From NCBI RefSeq assembly GCF_004681965.1, contig NZ_SMLL01000007.1, positions 248,001 to 312,000 on the forward strand: a DNA stretch of 64,000 bases, given 5' to 3'. Below the pieces are notes generated by a model. That model saw only the letters and a list, made by a program, of their open reading frames with translations. It was not told the DNA's origin and did not search any database. Made by a program: the position numbers and the translations under genes. Shown here one piece after another: positions 1 to 7,799 of this stretch (within the stretch, counting starts at the first letter, position 1; each line of letters starts with the position of its first letter). This DNA comes from Ramlibacter rhizophilus. Lineage in GTDB: Bacteria > Pseudomonadota > Gammaproteobacteria > Burkholderiales > Burkholderiaceae_C.

Positions 1-132
1 GGTGGGCAGGTGCGGCCCGTGCTGCTCGATCACCCCGAAGGCCCACAGCAGCACGGCGCCGTCACGCGCGGCCTGCTCGACCTCGTACCAGGTCATCTCG
101 GCGAGCGTCTCGGAGAAGATGTCGGTGCTCAT
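1..132 (-). CDS. Creatininase-family amidohydrolase, N-terminal fragment cut by window edge
   Basis: Only the first 44 codons are inside the window; the gene continues to the left. The visible part reads MSTDIFSETLAEMTWYEVEQ and then contains GVIEQHGPHLP, the Glu-Gln-His-Gly-Pro-His-Leu-Pro signature of the creatininase/creatinine amidohydrolase fold, in which the Glu and His help bind the two catalytic metals. Family members hydrolyse cyclic or linear amides such as creatinine, 3-dehydro-scyllo-inosose or formamidopyrimidines, so the substrate cannot be named. The start lies 31 bp after the stop of the upstream aldehyde dehydrogenase on the same strand, so it is probably the distal gene of that ring-cleavage operon and would supply an amide- or lactam-opening step. 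Confidence 0.8.
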   Translation of the reverse strand, partial: MSTDIFSETLAEMTWYEVEQAARDGAVLLWAFGVIEQHGPHLPT

Positions 133-162
133 GGCGACCCTGTCCAATTCGTTCACGGTTTC

Positions 163-1626
163 CTAGAGCTTGATGCAGACGTTGCGCAGCTCGGTGTAGA
201 ACTCCAGCGAGTGCACGCCGCCCTCGCGGCCGATGCCCGACTGCTTGCTGCCGCCGAAGGGCGTGCGCAGGTCGCGCAGGAACCAGGCGTTGATCCAGCA
301 GATGCCCACCTCCAGCTGCGCGCCGACGCGGTGCGCCCGCGCGAGGTTGGTGGTGTGCAGCGCGGCGGCCAGGCCGTAGGGCGTGTCATTGGCCAGGCGA
401 ATGGCCTCTTCCTCGGTGTCGAAGGGCCGCACGTGGCAGCAGGGGCCGAAGATTTCCTCCCGCACCACCGCGCTGGTCTCGGGCAGGCCGGTCCACACGG
501 TGGGCTCGATCCATGCGCCCTCGGCCAGTTCGCCCGGCATCTGCGGCACGCTGCCGCCGGCAACGAGGGTCGCGCCCTCGGCCTTGGCCTTCTCGTAGTA
601 GGAGAGCACCTTGCGCCGGTGCTCGTGCGAGATCAGCGGCCCGATCTTCGTGGCCGGGTCGTCGGGGCGGCCGGGCTTCATGGACCGGGCCGCCTCGCCC
701 AGGCGGCGCACGAACTCGTCGAAGATCGGCCGCTCCACGTAGATGCGCTCGGTGCCAAGGCAGACCTGGCCGCAGTTGGCGAAGGCCGAGCGGGTGGTGG
801 TCTCTATGGCCTGGTCCATGTCGCAGTCGGCGAAGACCAGCGCGGCGTTCTTGCCGCCCAGCTCCATGGAGGTGGACTTGATGCCGTCGGCCGCCGCCTT
901 CAGGATGGCCGCGCCGGTGCGCGTCTCGCCGGTGAAGGTGATGGCGTTCACGTCCGGGTGGGTGGTGAGGAACTCGCCGGCCGAGTCCGGCCCGAAGCCG
1001 TGCACCACGTTGTAGACGCCGGGCGGGATGCCCACGGCGTTCATCACCTCGCCCAGCAGCGTGGCGGTGGAGGGCGTCTCTTCCGAGGGCTTGACCACCA
1101 CCGTGTTGCCGCAGGCGAGCGCCGGCGCGACCTTCCAGGTCATGAGCAGCAGCGGCAGGTTCCAGGGGCAGATGGCGGCGACCACGCCCTTGGGCACGCG
1201 CAGCGCATAGTTGATGGCGCCCTTGCCGTCCGGCGTGGGCGTCTCGAAGAATTCCGTGGCCACGCCCTTGATCGTGTCCGCGAAGATCTTGAAGTTCGCC
1301 GCGCCGCGCGGGATGTCGATATGGGAGGCGAGCGACACGGGCTTGCCGGTGTCGGCGATCTCGGCCTGCAGGAACTCGTCGAAGCGGCGGTTGATCTCGT
1401 CGGCCACCGCGTGCAGCAGCTGCGCGCGCTCGTCCGCGGTCATGCGGCCCCAGGGACCGGTGAGGGCGGCGCGCGCGGCGCGCACGGCCGCATCGACCTC
1501 GGCGCGGCCGGCCTCGTGCACGCGCGAGACCAGGCGGTTGTCCAGCGGGCTGCGGTTGTCGAACAGGCGGCCGCTCTGGCCACCGACGAACTGGCCGTTG
1601 ATGAAGTGCAGGGTTTCCCGGGTCAT
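163..1626 (-). CDS. 2-hydroxy/aminomuconate-semialdehyde-type NAD-dependent aldehyde dehydrogenase
   Basis: A 487-residue soluble aldehyde dehydrogenase that oxidises an aldehyde to a carboxylate with NAD(P). The catalytic pair is present: Glu255 in MELGGK and Cys289 in NCGQVC. The cofactor-site CPWNLP, FTGET and the C-terminal PFGGSKQSGIGREGG are typical of the 2-hydroxymuconic or 2-aminomuconic semialdehyde dehydrogenase group (XylG/DmpC/AmnC/NbaE). It overlaps the preceding muconolactone-decarboxylase-like gene by 4 bp (ATGA) and is thus translationally coupled. Together with the LigAB-like dioxygenase in the same operon, and with 3-hydroxyanthranilate dioxygenase and RidA nearby, it would oxidise the semialdehyde ring-cleavage product. 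Whether that carries a hydroxyl or an amino group cannot be read from the sequence. Confidence 0.88.
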   Translation of the reverse strand: MTRETLHFINGQFVGGQSGRLFDNRSPLDNRLVSRVHEAGRAEVDAAVRAARAALTGPWGRMTADERAQLLHAVADEINRRFDEFLQAEIADTGKPVSLASHIDIPRGAANFKIFADTIKGVATEFFETPTPDGKGAINYALRVPKGVVAAICPWNLPLLLMTWKVAPALACGNTVVVKPSEETPSTATLLGEVMNAVGIPPGVYNVVHGFGPDSAGEFLTTHPDVNAITFTGETRTGAAILKAAADGIKSTSMELGGKNAALVFADCDMDQAIETTTRSAFANCGQVCLGTERIYVERPIFDEFVRRLGEAARSMKPGRPDDPATKIGPLISHEHRRKVLSYYEKAKAEGATLVAGGSVPQMPGELAEGAWIEPTVWTGLPETSAVVREEIFGPCCHVRPFDTEEEAIRLANDTPYGLAAALHTTNLARAHRVGAQLEVGICWINAWFLRDLRTPFGGSKQSGIGREGGVHSLEFYTELRNVCIKL

Positions 1627-2084
1627 GGCGCGGCTCCCGTGGTGCCCGCTTCCTCTTCCTCGCGCGCGGCGATGTTCGCCAGCAGCTCGGCGCCGCGGTT
1701 GGCGGCCGAGAGGCCGCGGAACAGGAAGCAGAGGTTGACCGTGTCCTGCATCTCCAGCCAGCTCGCGCCGGCGCGGCGGGCCGCGATGCCGTGCAGGACG
1801 GCGGCGTCGCTGCCGTCCATCAGCAGCATGCCGAACAGCATGAGCTGTGCGGTCTTGACGTCGAAGCTGCGCGGGTACATGGCGTGCTCGCGCATCTGCT
1901 CCTGCAGGTCCACCATCTTGGGGTCGAGGGCGCCGGTGACGTTCAGGCGGGCTTCGATGCGCGGCGGCACGAAGCCGATCAATTCTTCATAGATCTTGCC
2001 GCGCTGCTCGACGCTCTCGTTCGCGTCCGCATACGGGCCGATGCGCTTGCGGACCGCGGTGAGGTTGATTCGTTTGGGCAGCAT
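1623..2084 (-). CDS. Carboxymuconolactone decarboxylase (CMD)-like protein
   Basis: A 153-residue all-helical protein of the AhpD/CMD type. The C-terminal half (LHGIAARRAGASWLEMQD) fits the CMD core helices. The AhpD CxxC redox pair is absent (a single Cys in NLCF), so it is not a peroxidase-linked alkylhydroperoxidase. The start at 2084 is supported by AGGAG 7 bp upstream; longer reading is possible in the frame but lacks a ribosome site. It overlaps the dehydrogenase gene by 4 bp and follows the amidohydrolase by 10 bp. Family members decarboxylate 4-carboxymuconolactone or have unknown roles; here a decarboxylation or isomerisation step after ring cleavage is an inference from operon position. 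Confidence 0.75.
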   Translation of the reverse strand: MLPKRINLTAVRKRIGPYADANESVEQRGKIYEELIGFVPPRIEARLNVTGALDPKMVDLQEQMREHAMYPRSFDVKTAQLMLFGMLLMDGSDAAVLHGIAARRAGASWLEMQDTVNLCFLFRGLSAANRGAELLANIAAREEEEAGTTGAAP

Positions 2085-2094
2085 GGTGTGTCTC

Positions 2095-2772
2095 CTAGCG
2101 GGAAGGGGCTCGTGAGTCGGTGTTTGAAGGGGCCTGCCAGGCCGAGAGCACCTCGGCGCTGCTGCAGACGTCCCCGAAGAGAAAGCGCACGTTGTCCAGC
2201 GTGGCCGCGTGCAGGGCCGGTGTGTGCGAGCCCACCGCGTCCTGCACGGCGAAGCAGAAGTAGCCGTGGGCGTGCGCATCCCGCAGCGTGGACTCGACGC
2301 AGACCTGCGTCTGCACGCCGCAGAACACCAGCGTTCTGCGGCCCAGCCGCGCCAGCTGCGCCTGCATGTCGGTGCCGATGAAGCCCGAGTAGCTGTGCTT
2401 GGTCACCACGGCTTCCTCCGCCTGCGGCGAGAGGCCCCCGAACCAGTCGAAGCCCCAGGTGCCGGGCTTGCAGCATTCGGCCTCGATGCCGCGGGCGGCG
2501 AGCTTCAGGGCCATGGAGTCGGGGATGCGGTCGTGCGAATAGTCCGCCCGCAGCCACAGCACCGGAACGCCCGCCTCGCGCGCGCCGCGCACCAGCGCCT
2601 GCACCTGCGGCAGGATGGCCGCGCCGGCGGACACGTCCTTGCCCATGGTGCGGTCGATGTAGCCGCCTTCGGCGCAGAAATCGTTCTGCATGTCCACCAC
2701 CACCAGGACGCTGCGGGCAGGCGACAGGCGCTCGGGCAGCCCGAGCGGAAGCGCGCGGCCGGCCAGGCTCAT
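2095..2772 (-). CDS. Isochorismatase-fold cysteine hydrolase (RutB-like)
   Basis: A 225-residue isochorismatase-like amidohydrolase. The catalytic triad is visible as Asp in VVVDMQNDF, Lys in VTKHSYSGF and Cys in GVQTQVCVEST. The KxxxSGF and VCVEST arrangement resembles ureidoacrylate amidohydrolase RutB and related C-N hydrolases more than true isochorismatases. It begins with an ATGA overlap on the LigB-like gene, placing it in the ring-cleavage operon. A probable role is release of ammonia or carbamate from an amide or enamine intermediate. A second enzyme of the same type, with the same triad context, is found at 15221-15880 in the neighbouring operon. Confidence 0.85.
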   Translation of the reverse strand: MSLAGRALPLGLPERLSPARSVLVVVDMQNDFCAEGGYIDRTMGKDVSAGAAILPQVQALVRGAREAGVPVLWLRADYSHDRIPDSMALKLAARGIEAECCKPGTWGFDWFGGLSPQAEEAVVTKHSYSGFIGTDMQAQLARLGRRTLVFCGVQTQVCVESTLRDAHAHGYFCFAVQDAVGSHTPALHAATLDNVRFLFGDVCSSAEVLSAWQAPSNTDSRAPSR

Positions 2773-3617
2773 GAGAGGTCCCAGTAGGAGCCGCCCATGC
2801 CGCAGCGCATGGGAACGGAGGGCACGTAGAACACGCTCTCGGCCTTCGGGCGGCCCAGCTCGGCGGCGGCGCCCATGGCCACCACCCAGGACAGCAGCTC
2901 GCCTGCGCCACCGTCGCCGCCGGAGAGCAGCTTGTCCATGGTCAGCTCCCGGCCCGCGCGCTCGGTGTCGCCGCTTTCCATCAGTGCCATGAACCAGCGG
3001 TCGAAGTCCTCGTGCACGGTGAAATAGTCCGGGCCGCCGGGATCGTGCGAGAGCCCGCCCGTTCCCATGAGCACCACGCGCTCGTCGCCGGGGAAGGCCT
3101 GCACGATGCGCGCGATCTGCCGGCCCACCTCCAGGCACTTCGCGGCGCTGGGCACCGGGGGCACGATCGGGTTCATGTGGATGGGAACGAAGCGCACGTC
3201 GTAGCGCGGGAAGAGGAACTTCAGCGGCACCGACCAGTTGTCGTCGAAGAGCAGTTCCTCGGCGAAGGCATGGTTGATGCCGGCGCGGGCCGATTCGCGC
3301 ACCAGGGCGCGCGCGAGCGGCCGGTGCCCGCCGATGCGGTAGTCCGGCACGTTGAGCCAGTCACGGAACCACGGCGCCGGGCCGGCCCACTCGTCGCCTA
3401 TGCCCACGCAGAAGTCCGGGATGTTGTCCATGGAGAAGTTCAGCAGGTGGTCGTTGGCCACGCCGATCACCACGTCGGGCTTGAGCTCGTCCATGCGGCG
3501 GCCGAACTCCGCATAGCCGGCCAGCACCGCCTCCTGCTCGTGCGGCGGGGCCTTGTCGATCCAGCCGGTGACGCCGGGGGCGTGCGCGATGCCGATCGAT
3601 GCGATCAGTCTTGCCAT
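2769..3617 (-). CDS. Class III extradiol ring-cleavage dioxygenase, LigB-like catalytic subunit
   Basis: A 282-residue LigB-fold enzyme that opens a catecholic or aminophenolic ring next to the oxygenated carbons using Fe(II). Likely iron ligands are His12 (IAHAPG), His57 (NDHLLNF) and Glu240 (GGAGELLSWV); His191 in GTGGLSHDP is the probable acid-base residue. Spacing matches protocatechuate 4,5-dioxygenase beta (His12, His61, Glu242, His195). A LigA-like alpha subunit lies just upstream at 3647-3961, so the two should form an alpha-beta enzyme. The true substrate (protocatechuate, gallate, an aminophenol or another ring) is not determined by what I see. Confidence 0.9.
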   Translation of the reverse strand: MARLIASIGIAHAPGVTGWIDKAPPHEQEAVLAGYAEFGRRMDELKPDVVIGVANDHLLNFSMDNIPDFCVGIGDEWAGPAPWFRDWLNVPDYRIGGHRPLARALVRESARAGINHAFAEELLFDDNWSVPLKFLFPRYDVRFVPIHMNPIVPPVPSAAKCLEVGRQIARIVQAFPGDERVVLMGTGGLSHDPGGPDYFTVHEDFDRWFMALMESGDTERAGRELTMDKLLSGGDGGAGELLSWVVAMGAAAELGRPKAESVFYVPSVPMRCGMGGSYWDLS

Positions 3618-3646
3618 GGCTTGTCCTTGTGCAGCGGGTTGGCGGT

Positions 3647-3961
3647 TCAGCGGGCGGCGGCGCCGCTGGCGATCTTCATCTTCTCGGCGTACAGCCGAGC
3701 CGCTTCGCTGTCGTTGTGGTTGTAGCCCCCGCCCTTGAAGAGGCGCGAGACCTGGGGCAGGAAGTAGGGGTGCAGGCCGAGGCGGGCCAGGGTGGCGAGG
3801 TCCACCTCGCGCCAGGCCTGCTTCTCCTCGTCGCTGAGCTTGAAGCGGGCCATGCTGGCCTCGAGGTCGCGGCGGAAGAGGTCGTAGGCTTCGGGGTCGC
3901 GGCGCAGCTCGAAGACCATGCGGTTGGACGGCAAGGTGCGGTCGGTGTCTCGGATTCCCAT
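3647..3961 (-). CDS. LigA-like alpha subunit of class III ring-cleavage dioxygenase
   Basis: A 104-residue helical protein typical of protocatechuate 4,5-dioxygenase alpha subunits, which cap the active site of the LigB subunit. Family features are the AYDLFRRDLEASMARFKLSDEEKQ region and the DLATLARLGLHPYFL segment. It is the first gene of a left-pointing operon. A GGGAG ribosome site lies 8 bases upstream of the start. The promoter region carries TTGCCT (4037-4042) and TACAAT (4015-4020) on the minus strand, the latter overlapped by an ATCGAT motif. Confidence 0.88.
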   Translation of the reverse strand: MGIRDTDRTLPSNRMVFELRRDPEAYDLFRRDLEASMARFKLSDEEKQAWREVDLATLARLGLHPYFLPQVSRLFKGGGYNHNDSEAARLYAEKMKIASGAAAR

Positions 3962-4335
3962 GGCTTGTCTCCCATGCCGGTTCGGCTAAGCAATCGAAAA
4001 AGCAACGAAAATCGATTGTAGGCGTTGGGAGCGAGCAGGCAAGGGGGCGATCCGGGCGCCCCTGCGCGCCGTGGTGCCGGGTTCGACCAGCTCAGCAGCG
4101 TGGACCGCAGGTTGCGCCCTGTGCGGTCCAGGTGCCGGCGCGGCCGCGCGAACGCTCGCCGTGTCCGGCCGGACCACAGCACTGCCGACCCTGGCGCCCT
4201 CCGTCCGCCTGGAGCCGAGGGCGTCCAGTCAAGCTCACCGGTGGCGGTCGTTTCGGGGCGGATACCCACGGCGCTTGACAGTCCGGGGGTAGAAATCGAT
4301 GATTTAAAACCAACTCGATTAACCGAGATAAAACG
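3962..4335. promoter_or_regulatory. Divergent control region between ring-cleavage operon and TauD-like gene
   Basis: A 374-bp non-coding stretch. Leftward promoter: TTGCCT at 4037-4042, 16 bp, TACAAT at 4015-4020. Rightward promoter: TTGACA at 4275-4280, 17 bp, GATGAT at 4298-4303. Each -10 box is overlapped by an ATCGAT element with A/T-rich flanks (AAAATCGATTGTA at 4008-4020; AAATCGATGATTT at 4293-4305). The middle (about 4045-4270) is GC-rich and I see no convincing gene in it. The same element occurs in front of the GntR gene (6426) and the RidA operon (7395), which suggests one local regulator. Confidence 0.6.
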
Positions 4336-5349
4336 ATGACTGCTCGCGCGGTGACTGGCCCCGCGGCCTGGACGGCCGAGGACATGCGGCGCGACCCGCG
4401 GTGGGTGGTGCCGCTGACCGAAGCGGAGCAGGCCGAGCTCCGGGCGGCGGCGGCCGGCCTGGCCGGTCGTGGCCCAGGGCTTGCATTCGGCGCTCGCGAG
4501 TTTCCCCTGCCCCTGCTGGGGCCACGCCTGGCCCGCATGCGCGAGGAGCTGGAGGACGGCCGCGGCGTGGTCCTGCTGCGGGGCGTGCCGGTCGAAGGCT
4601 GGGACCTTCCGACCGTCGAGCAGGTCTACTGGGGAATCGGCGCCCACCTGGGAACTGCGCTTGCGCAGACGCCCCGCGGGGAGCTGCTGGTGCGCGTCGA
4701 GGACCGGGGCGGCGACCAGTACCGCGACCCGACGGCGCGCGGCTTCCACACCGCGCGGCGGCTTCCCTTCCACAACGACCAGGGCGACGTCGTGGGCCTG
4801 CTGTGCGTGCGCACTTCTCTTTCCGGCGGTGCGAGCTGCATCGCCAGCGCCGCCGCCGTGCACAACGAGATCCTGCGGACCCGGGCGGACCTGCTGGAAG
4901 TCCTCTACGGACCGTGGTGGTGCGACATCCGCGGCGAGCAGCCGCCAGGCCGCCCGCCCTTCTATGTCGAGCCGCGCTTTTCTCAGTTCAACGGGCGCCT
5001 TTTCACCCAGCACGGGCGAACCTACATCGACAGTGCCCAGCGCTTTGCCGAGGTGCCTCGCCTGACGGACGCCCAGCTCGAGGCGATGACCCTGGTAGAC
5101 GCGCTGTGCGCCAGCGACCGCTTCCGCCTCGACATGGACTTCCAGCCCGGTGACATCCAGTTCCTCAACAATCGCGTGGTGCTGCATTCGCGCACCGATT
5201 TCGTGGACCACGAGGAGCCCGGGCGTAAACGACTGCTGCTGCGCCTGTGGCTGCGCACGCCCGGCTACGAGGTGCTGCCGGAGTACTTCCGGCCGCGCTT
5301 CGAGGACATGGACTACTGGCTGCGCCACCCCGTGCCGCAGGCCACCTGA
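4336..5349 (+). CDS. TauD/TfdA-family Fe(II)/2-oxoglutarate dioxygenase
   Basis: A 337-residue enzyme of the taurine/2,4-D dioxygenase family. The metal motif HxD is in FHNDQGD, the distal His in VVLHSRTDF, and the 2-oxoglutarate-binding Arg in the RKRLLLRLWLR segment. Such enzymes hydroxylate carbon next to N, O or S and often trigger spontaneous cleavage, so a role in removing a side chain or in opening an ether or amine is plausible. The gene is read divergently from the LigAB operon and is followed 29 bp later by a Bug-type binding protein gene. Confidence 0.85.
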   Translation: MTARAVTGPAAWTAEDMRRDPRWVVPLTEAEQAELRAAAAGLAGRGPGLAFGAREFPLPLLGPRLARMREELEDGRGVVLLRGVPVEGWDLPTVEQVYWGIGAHLGTALAQTPRGELLVRVEDRGGDQYRDPTARGFHTARRLPFHNDQGDVVGLLCVRTSLSGGASCIASAAAVHNEILRTRADLLEVLYGPWWCDIRGEQPPGRPPFYVEPRFSQFNGRLFTQHGRTYIDSAQRFAEVPRLTDAQLEAMTLVDALCASDRFRLDMDFQPGDIQFLNNRVVLHSRTDFVDHEEPGRKRLLLRLWLRTPGYEVLPEYFRPRFEDMDYWLRHPVPQAT

Positions 5350-5378
5350 GTGCCCACCCGCCACCGAAGGAGATCGAT

Positions 5379-6350
5379 GTGATCAAGCAACTTGCCCGCG
5401 CGCTGCTCGTCGGCGCAGCCCTCGCGGTCGCCAGCCTGGCCGGCGCGCAGGACTGGCCGGATCGTCCGCTCAAGCTCGTCGTTCCCTACACCGCCGGCGG
5501 GCAGTTCGACGTCGTCGCGCGCATGGTCGCCGAGCGCATGCAGCGCACGCTCGGCCAGCCGGTCGTGGTCGAGAACAAGCCGGGCGGCGCGACGCTGCTG
5601 GGGGCGGACTACGTGGCCAAGTCCAAGCCCGACGGCTACACGCTCTTCTACGCCGGCGCCAACGCTTTCGCGATCGCGCCCCACCTGTTTGCCAAGGTGC
5701 CATTCCAGCGCGGCGACTTCGAGACGATCTCGCTGGTGAGCGAACTGCCCATGGGACTGGTGGTGAGCGGCCAGTTGCCGGTCCGCACGCTGGAGGAGTT
5801 CGTCGCCTACGCCAAGGCGAATCCGGGCAAGGTGAATTTCGGGACGTCCGGCTCGGGCGGGGCGCAGCACCTGCTTTGCGAGCTGGTGAAGGACCGCGCC
5901 GGTATCGACATGGTCCACGTGGGCTACAAGGGCACCTCGCAGGTGCTGCAGGACCTGCTGCCTGGCCGGGTCAGCGCTGCCTGCGACGGGCTGCTGGCGT
6001 ACGCGCCGCATGCCAAGGCAGGCGCGGTGCGCATCCTGGCGGTCTCCAGCGCCAAGCGCCTGCCCGCGCTGCCGGACGTGCCGACCTTCGCCGAAAAAGG
6101 CCTGCCGGATGCGACGGTCGCGTCCTGGGGCGGCATCATGGTCCCTGCAGGCGTGCCGGCGCCCGTGCGCGCCAGGCTGGTCGAGGCGGTTACGGCGGCG
6201 GCGAGCGCTCCGGAGGTCCAGCAGCGGATCGCGTCCGATGCGGCCGTGCCGCGCACCACCACGCCGGAGGAATTCGATGCGGTGATCCGGGCGGACCACG
6301 AGAAGTGGGGTGACGTCATCCGGAAGTTGGGCCTTGCGGGCTCCAAGTAG
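5379..6350 (+). CDS. Bug-family (TctC) periplasmic solute-binding protein
   Basis: A 323-residue tripartite-tricarboxylate-type binding protein. A GTG start at 5379 is chosen because AAGGAG lies 6 bp before it and because it gives a clean signal peptide (KQLARALLVGAALAVASLAG, then AQ). Mature motifs VVPYTAGGQFDVVAR and KPGGATLLG are typical of Bug proteins of Burkholderiales, which bind small carboxylates or amides in the periplasm. No TctA/TctB membrane partners are nearby, as is common for this expanded family, so it may serve a remote transporter or a sensor. Confidence 0.87.
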   Translation: MIKQLARALLVGAALAVASLAGAQDWPDRPLKLVVPYTAGGQFDVVARMVAERMQRTLGQPVVVENKPGGATLLGADYVAKSKPDGYTLFYAGANAFAIAPHLFAKVPFQRGDFETISLVSELPMGLVVSGQLPVRTLEEFVAYAKANPGKVNFGTSGSGGAQHLLCELVKDRAGIDMVHVGYKGTSQVLQDLLPGRVSAACDGLLAYAPHAKAGAVRILAVSSAKRLPALPDVPTFAEKGLPDATVASWGGIMVPAGVPAPVRARLVEAVTAAASAPEVQQRIASDAAVPRTTTPEEFDAVIRADHEKWGDVIRKLGLAGSK

Positions 6351-6391
6351 TTGAAATGAGTCAACTTGCTGGTTCGGCCTAGGGCGATCCC

Positions 6392-6422
6392 TATAATCGA
6401 TAATCCTCCGCCCATCGATAAA
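6392..6422 (+). promoter_or_regulatory. GntR gene promoter with two ATCGAT operators
   Basis: TATAAT at 6392-6397 is a perfect -10 box fused to ATCGATAAT; a second ATCGATAAA (6414-6422) lies directly before the start codon at 6426. No good -35 is seen. This layout is what autorepression by the encoded GntR protein would need. Confidence 0.5.
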
Positions 6423-6425
6423 CTC

Positions 6426-7130
6426 ATGGACCTCGCCCAGCTAGCCGAGCAGAACGGCCAGACGCTCTCCACCGCCATTGCCAGCACGCTGCGGGCCGCC
6501 ATCTCCAATGGAGAACTGGCGCCGGGCTGCAAGCTGCGGCTGGACGAACTGCGCGCGACCTTCGGTGTCAGCCTGAGCCCGCTGCGCGAGGCGCTGTCGC
6601 GCCTGTCCGCCGAGGGGTTCGTGGTGATGGAGGACCAGCGCGGCTACCGCGTGGCCCCCATTTCCGAAGCGAACCTGGTCGAGGTCACCAAGCTGCGCGC
6701 GATGGTCGAGACCTTCGCGCTGCGCGAGGCCATCGCCCAAGGCGACGACCGCTGGGAAGGCGAGGTGGTCGCGAGCCTGTACCGGCTCAACAAGCTCGAG
6801 CGCGTCGACATGCCGGCCGACTCGGGGGCCTGGGAGGCCGCGCACCGCGACCTGCACCACCGCCTCATCAGCGCCTGCAAGATGCCGCTGCTGCTGTCGT
6901 TCAGCGCCACCTTGCACGACCTGAACGACCGCTACCGGCGCCTCTTCCTGACCTCCCGGCCGTTCGATCGGGCCGTGCGGCGCGAGCACACCGACATCGC
7001 CAACGCGGCCATCGAGCGCAACGCCGACCTGGCCTGCGAGATCCTGCGCGAGCACATCGAGCGCACCGGCACCAACATCCGCAAGGCGCTGCTGAAGAAC
7101 GAAGCGGCGCCCGCCAAGCAGGCTGCCTGA
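6426..7130 (+). CDS. GntR-family (FCD) transcriptional regulator
   Basis: A 234-residue regulator with an N-terminal winged helix (about residues 15-80; LDELRATFGVSLSPLREALSRL is the recognition region) and a helical FCD effector domain behind it (LRAMVETFALREAI, then HRDLHHRLISAC, ending EHIERTGTNIRKALL). Start at 6426 is preferred: the frame stays open 20 codons further up, but these would lie inside the promoter. FCD regulators usually bind carboxylate pathway intermediates and repress catabolic operons. ATCGAT elements at its own promoter, at the divergent region 3962-4335 and before the RidA operon make it the likely local controller. Confidence 0.88.
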   Translation: MDLAQLAEQNGQTLSTAIASTLRAAISNGELAPGCKLRLDELRATFGVSLSPLREALSRLSAEGFVVMEDQRGYRVAPISEANLVEVTKLRAMVETFALREAIAQGDDRWEGEVVASLYRLNKLERVDMPADSGAWEAAHRDLHHRLISACKMPLLLSFSATLHDLNDRYRRLFLTSRPFDRAVRREHTDIANAAIERNADLACEILREHIERTGTNIRKALLKNEAAPAKQAA

Positions 7131-7280
7131 ACGGGCGCCTGAGCGGCGCGCCCCATCGCCCGGCCGCGCTGCGCGCGGCTCGCCTCCTGCCCGACCCATC
7201 GCCGAGCGCATGCGCAGCGCTCCGGCACCTGCGGGGCCGCTTGCCCGGCGGCTTTCGCTTCGGGCATTCCCTCGGTTCAG

Positions 7281-7349
7281 TTGACAGCTCGCAGACCCCG
7301 GTCTAAATTGGCCATGGCAGATCGATAGCGCCAGCAATAATCGATTTAT
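7281..7349 (+). promoter_or_regulatory. RidA-ABC operon promoter with ATCGAT motifs
   Basis: A strong promoter, TTGACA (7281-7286), 17 bp, TAAATT (7304-7309), followed by ATCGAT at 7321-7326 and ATAATCGATTTAT at 7337-7349. The elements lie at and downstream of the expected transcription start, in line with repression. The flanking part 7131-7280 is GC-rich and appears empty. Confidence 0.6.
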
Positions 7350-7394
7350 TTTTCCCGCCTTCCGCCCACGGCGCAAGCGCGCCCAGGACCCGCC

Positions 7395-7799
7395 ATGCCC
7401 AAGACCCTCATCCACAGCGACAAGGCGCCGGTGACCGGCTTCACCGACAAGTCTCGGCCCTCGCCCCTGGCCCAGGCCATCCGCGCCGGCGACTTCATCT
7501 TCGTTTCCGGCCAGGGGCCGCTGGACCCGGTGACGCGTGAGGTGGTGAGCGAGGACATCGCGGTGCAGACGCGGCAGGTGCTGGGCAACATCCAGGCCGT
7601 GCTGGAGGCCGGCGGCGCCACGATGGCGCAGGTGGTGAACATGCGCGTGAGCCTGCGCAACACCAGCGACTTCCCCGCCTTCAACGAGGCCTTCCGCGAC
7701 TTCATGGCCGGCGAGAAGGTCACGCGCACCTGCGTGGCCGCCTCGCCGCACCGCACGGGCGTGCTGGTCGAGATCGACTGCGTCGCCTGGCTGGGATGA
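7395..7799 (+). CDS. RidA/YjgF-family enamine deaminase, candidate 2-aminomuconate deaminase
   Basis: A 134-residue trimeric-type RidA protein. Family features are FVSGQGPLDP, the helix QTRQVLGNIQAVLEAGG, Asn-rich VNMRVSLRNTSDF, the conserved Arg in TRTCVAA and the closing VEIDCVAWLG. RidA proteins hydrolyse enamines/imines to ketones and ammonia; 2-aminomuconate deaminases of nitrobenzoate and aminophenol pathways belong to this family. With a semialdehyde dehydrogenase of the aminomuconate type at 163-1626 and 3-hydroxyanthranilate dioxygenase at 15880-16422, that role is the best fit, but a general RidA role cannot be excluded. First gene of a seven-gene operon; overlaps the next gene by 4 bp. 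Confidence 0.82.
   Translation: MPKTLIHSDKAPVTGFTDKSRPSPLAQAIRAGDFIFVSGQGPLDPVTREVVSEDIAVQTRQVLGNIQAVLEAGGATMAQVVNMRVSLRNTSDFPAFNEAFRDFMAGEKVTRTCVAASPHRTGVLVEIDCVAWLG

Noticed and set aside
10..1992. Long plus-strand open frame of 660 codons
   Set aside because: It is the antisense of the aldehyde dehydrogenase and CMD-like genes; its protein is Ala/Gly/His/Arg-rich low complexity, typical of frames opposite GC-rich genes.
5371..5378. ATCGAT before the Bug gene as another GntR site
   Set aside because: It lies between the ribosome site and the GTG start without A/T-rich flanks; plain ATCGAT is common in Ile-Asp codons as well.
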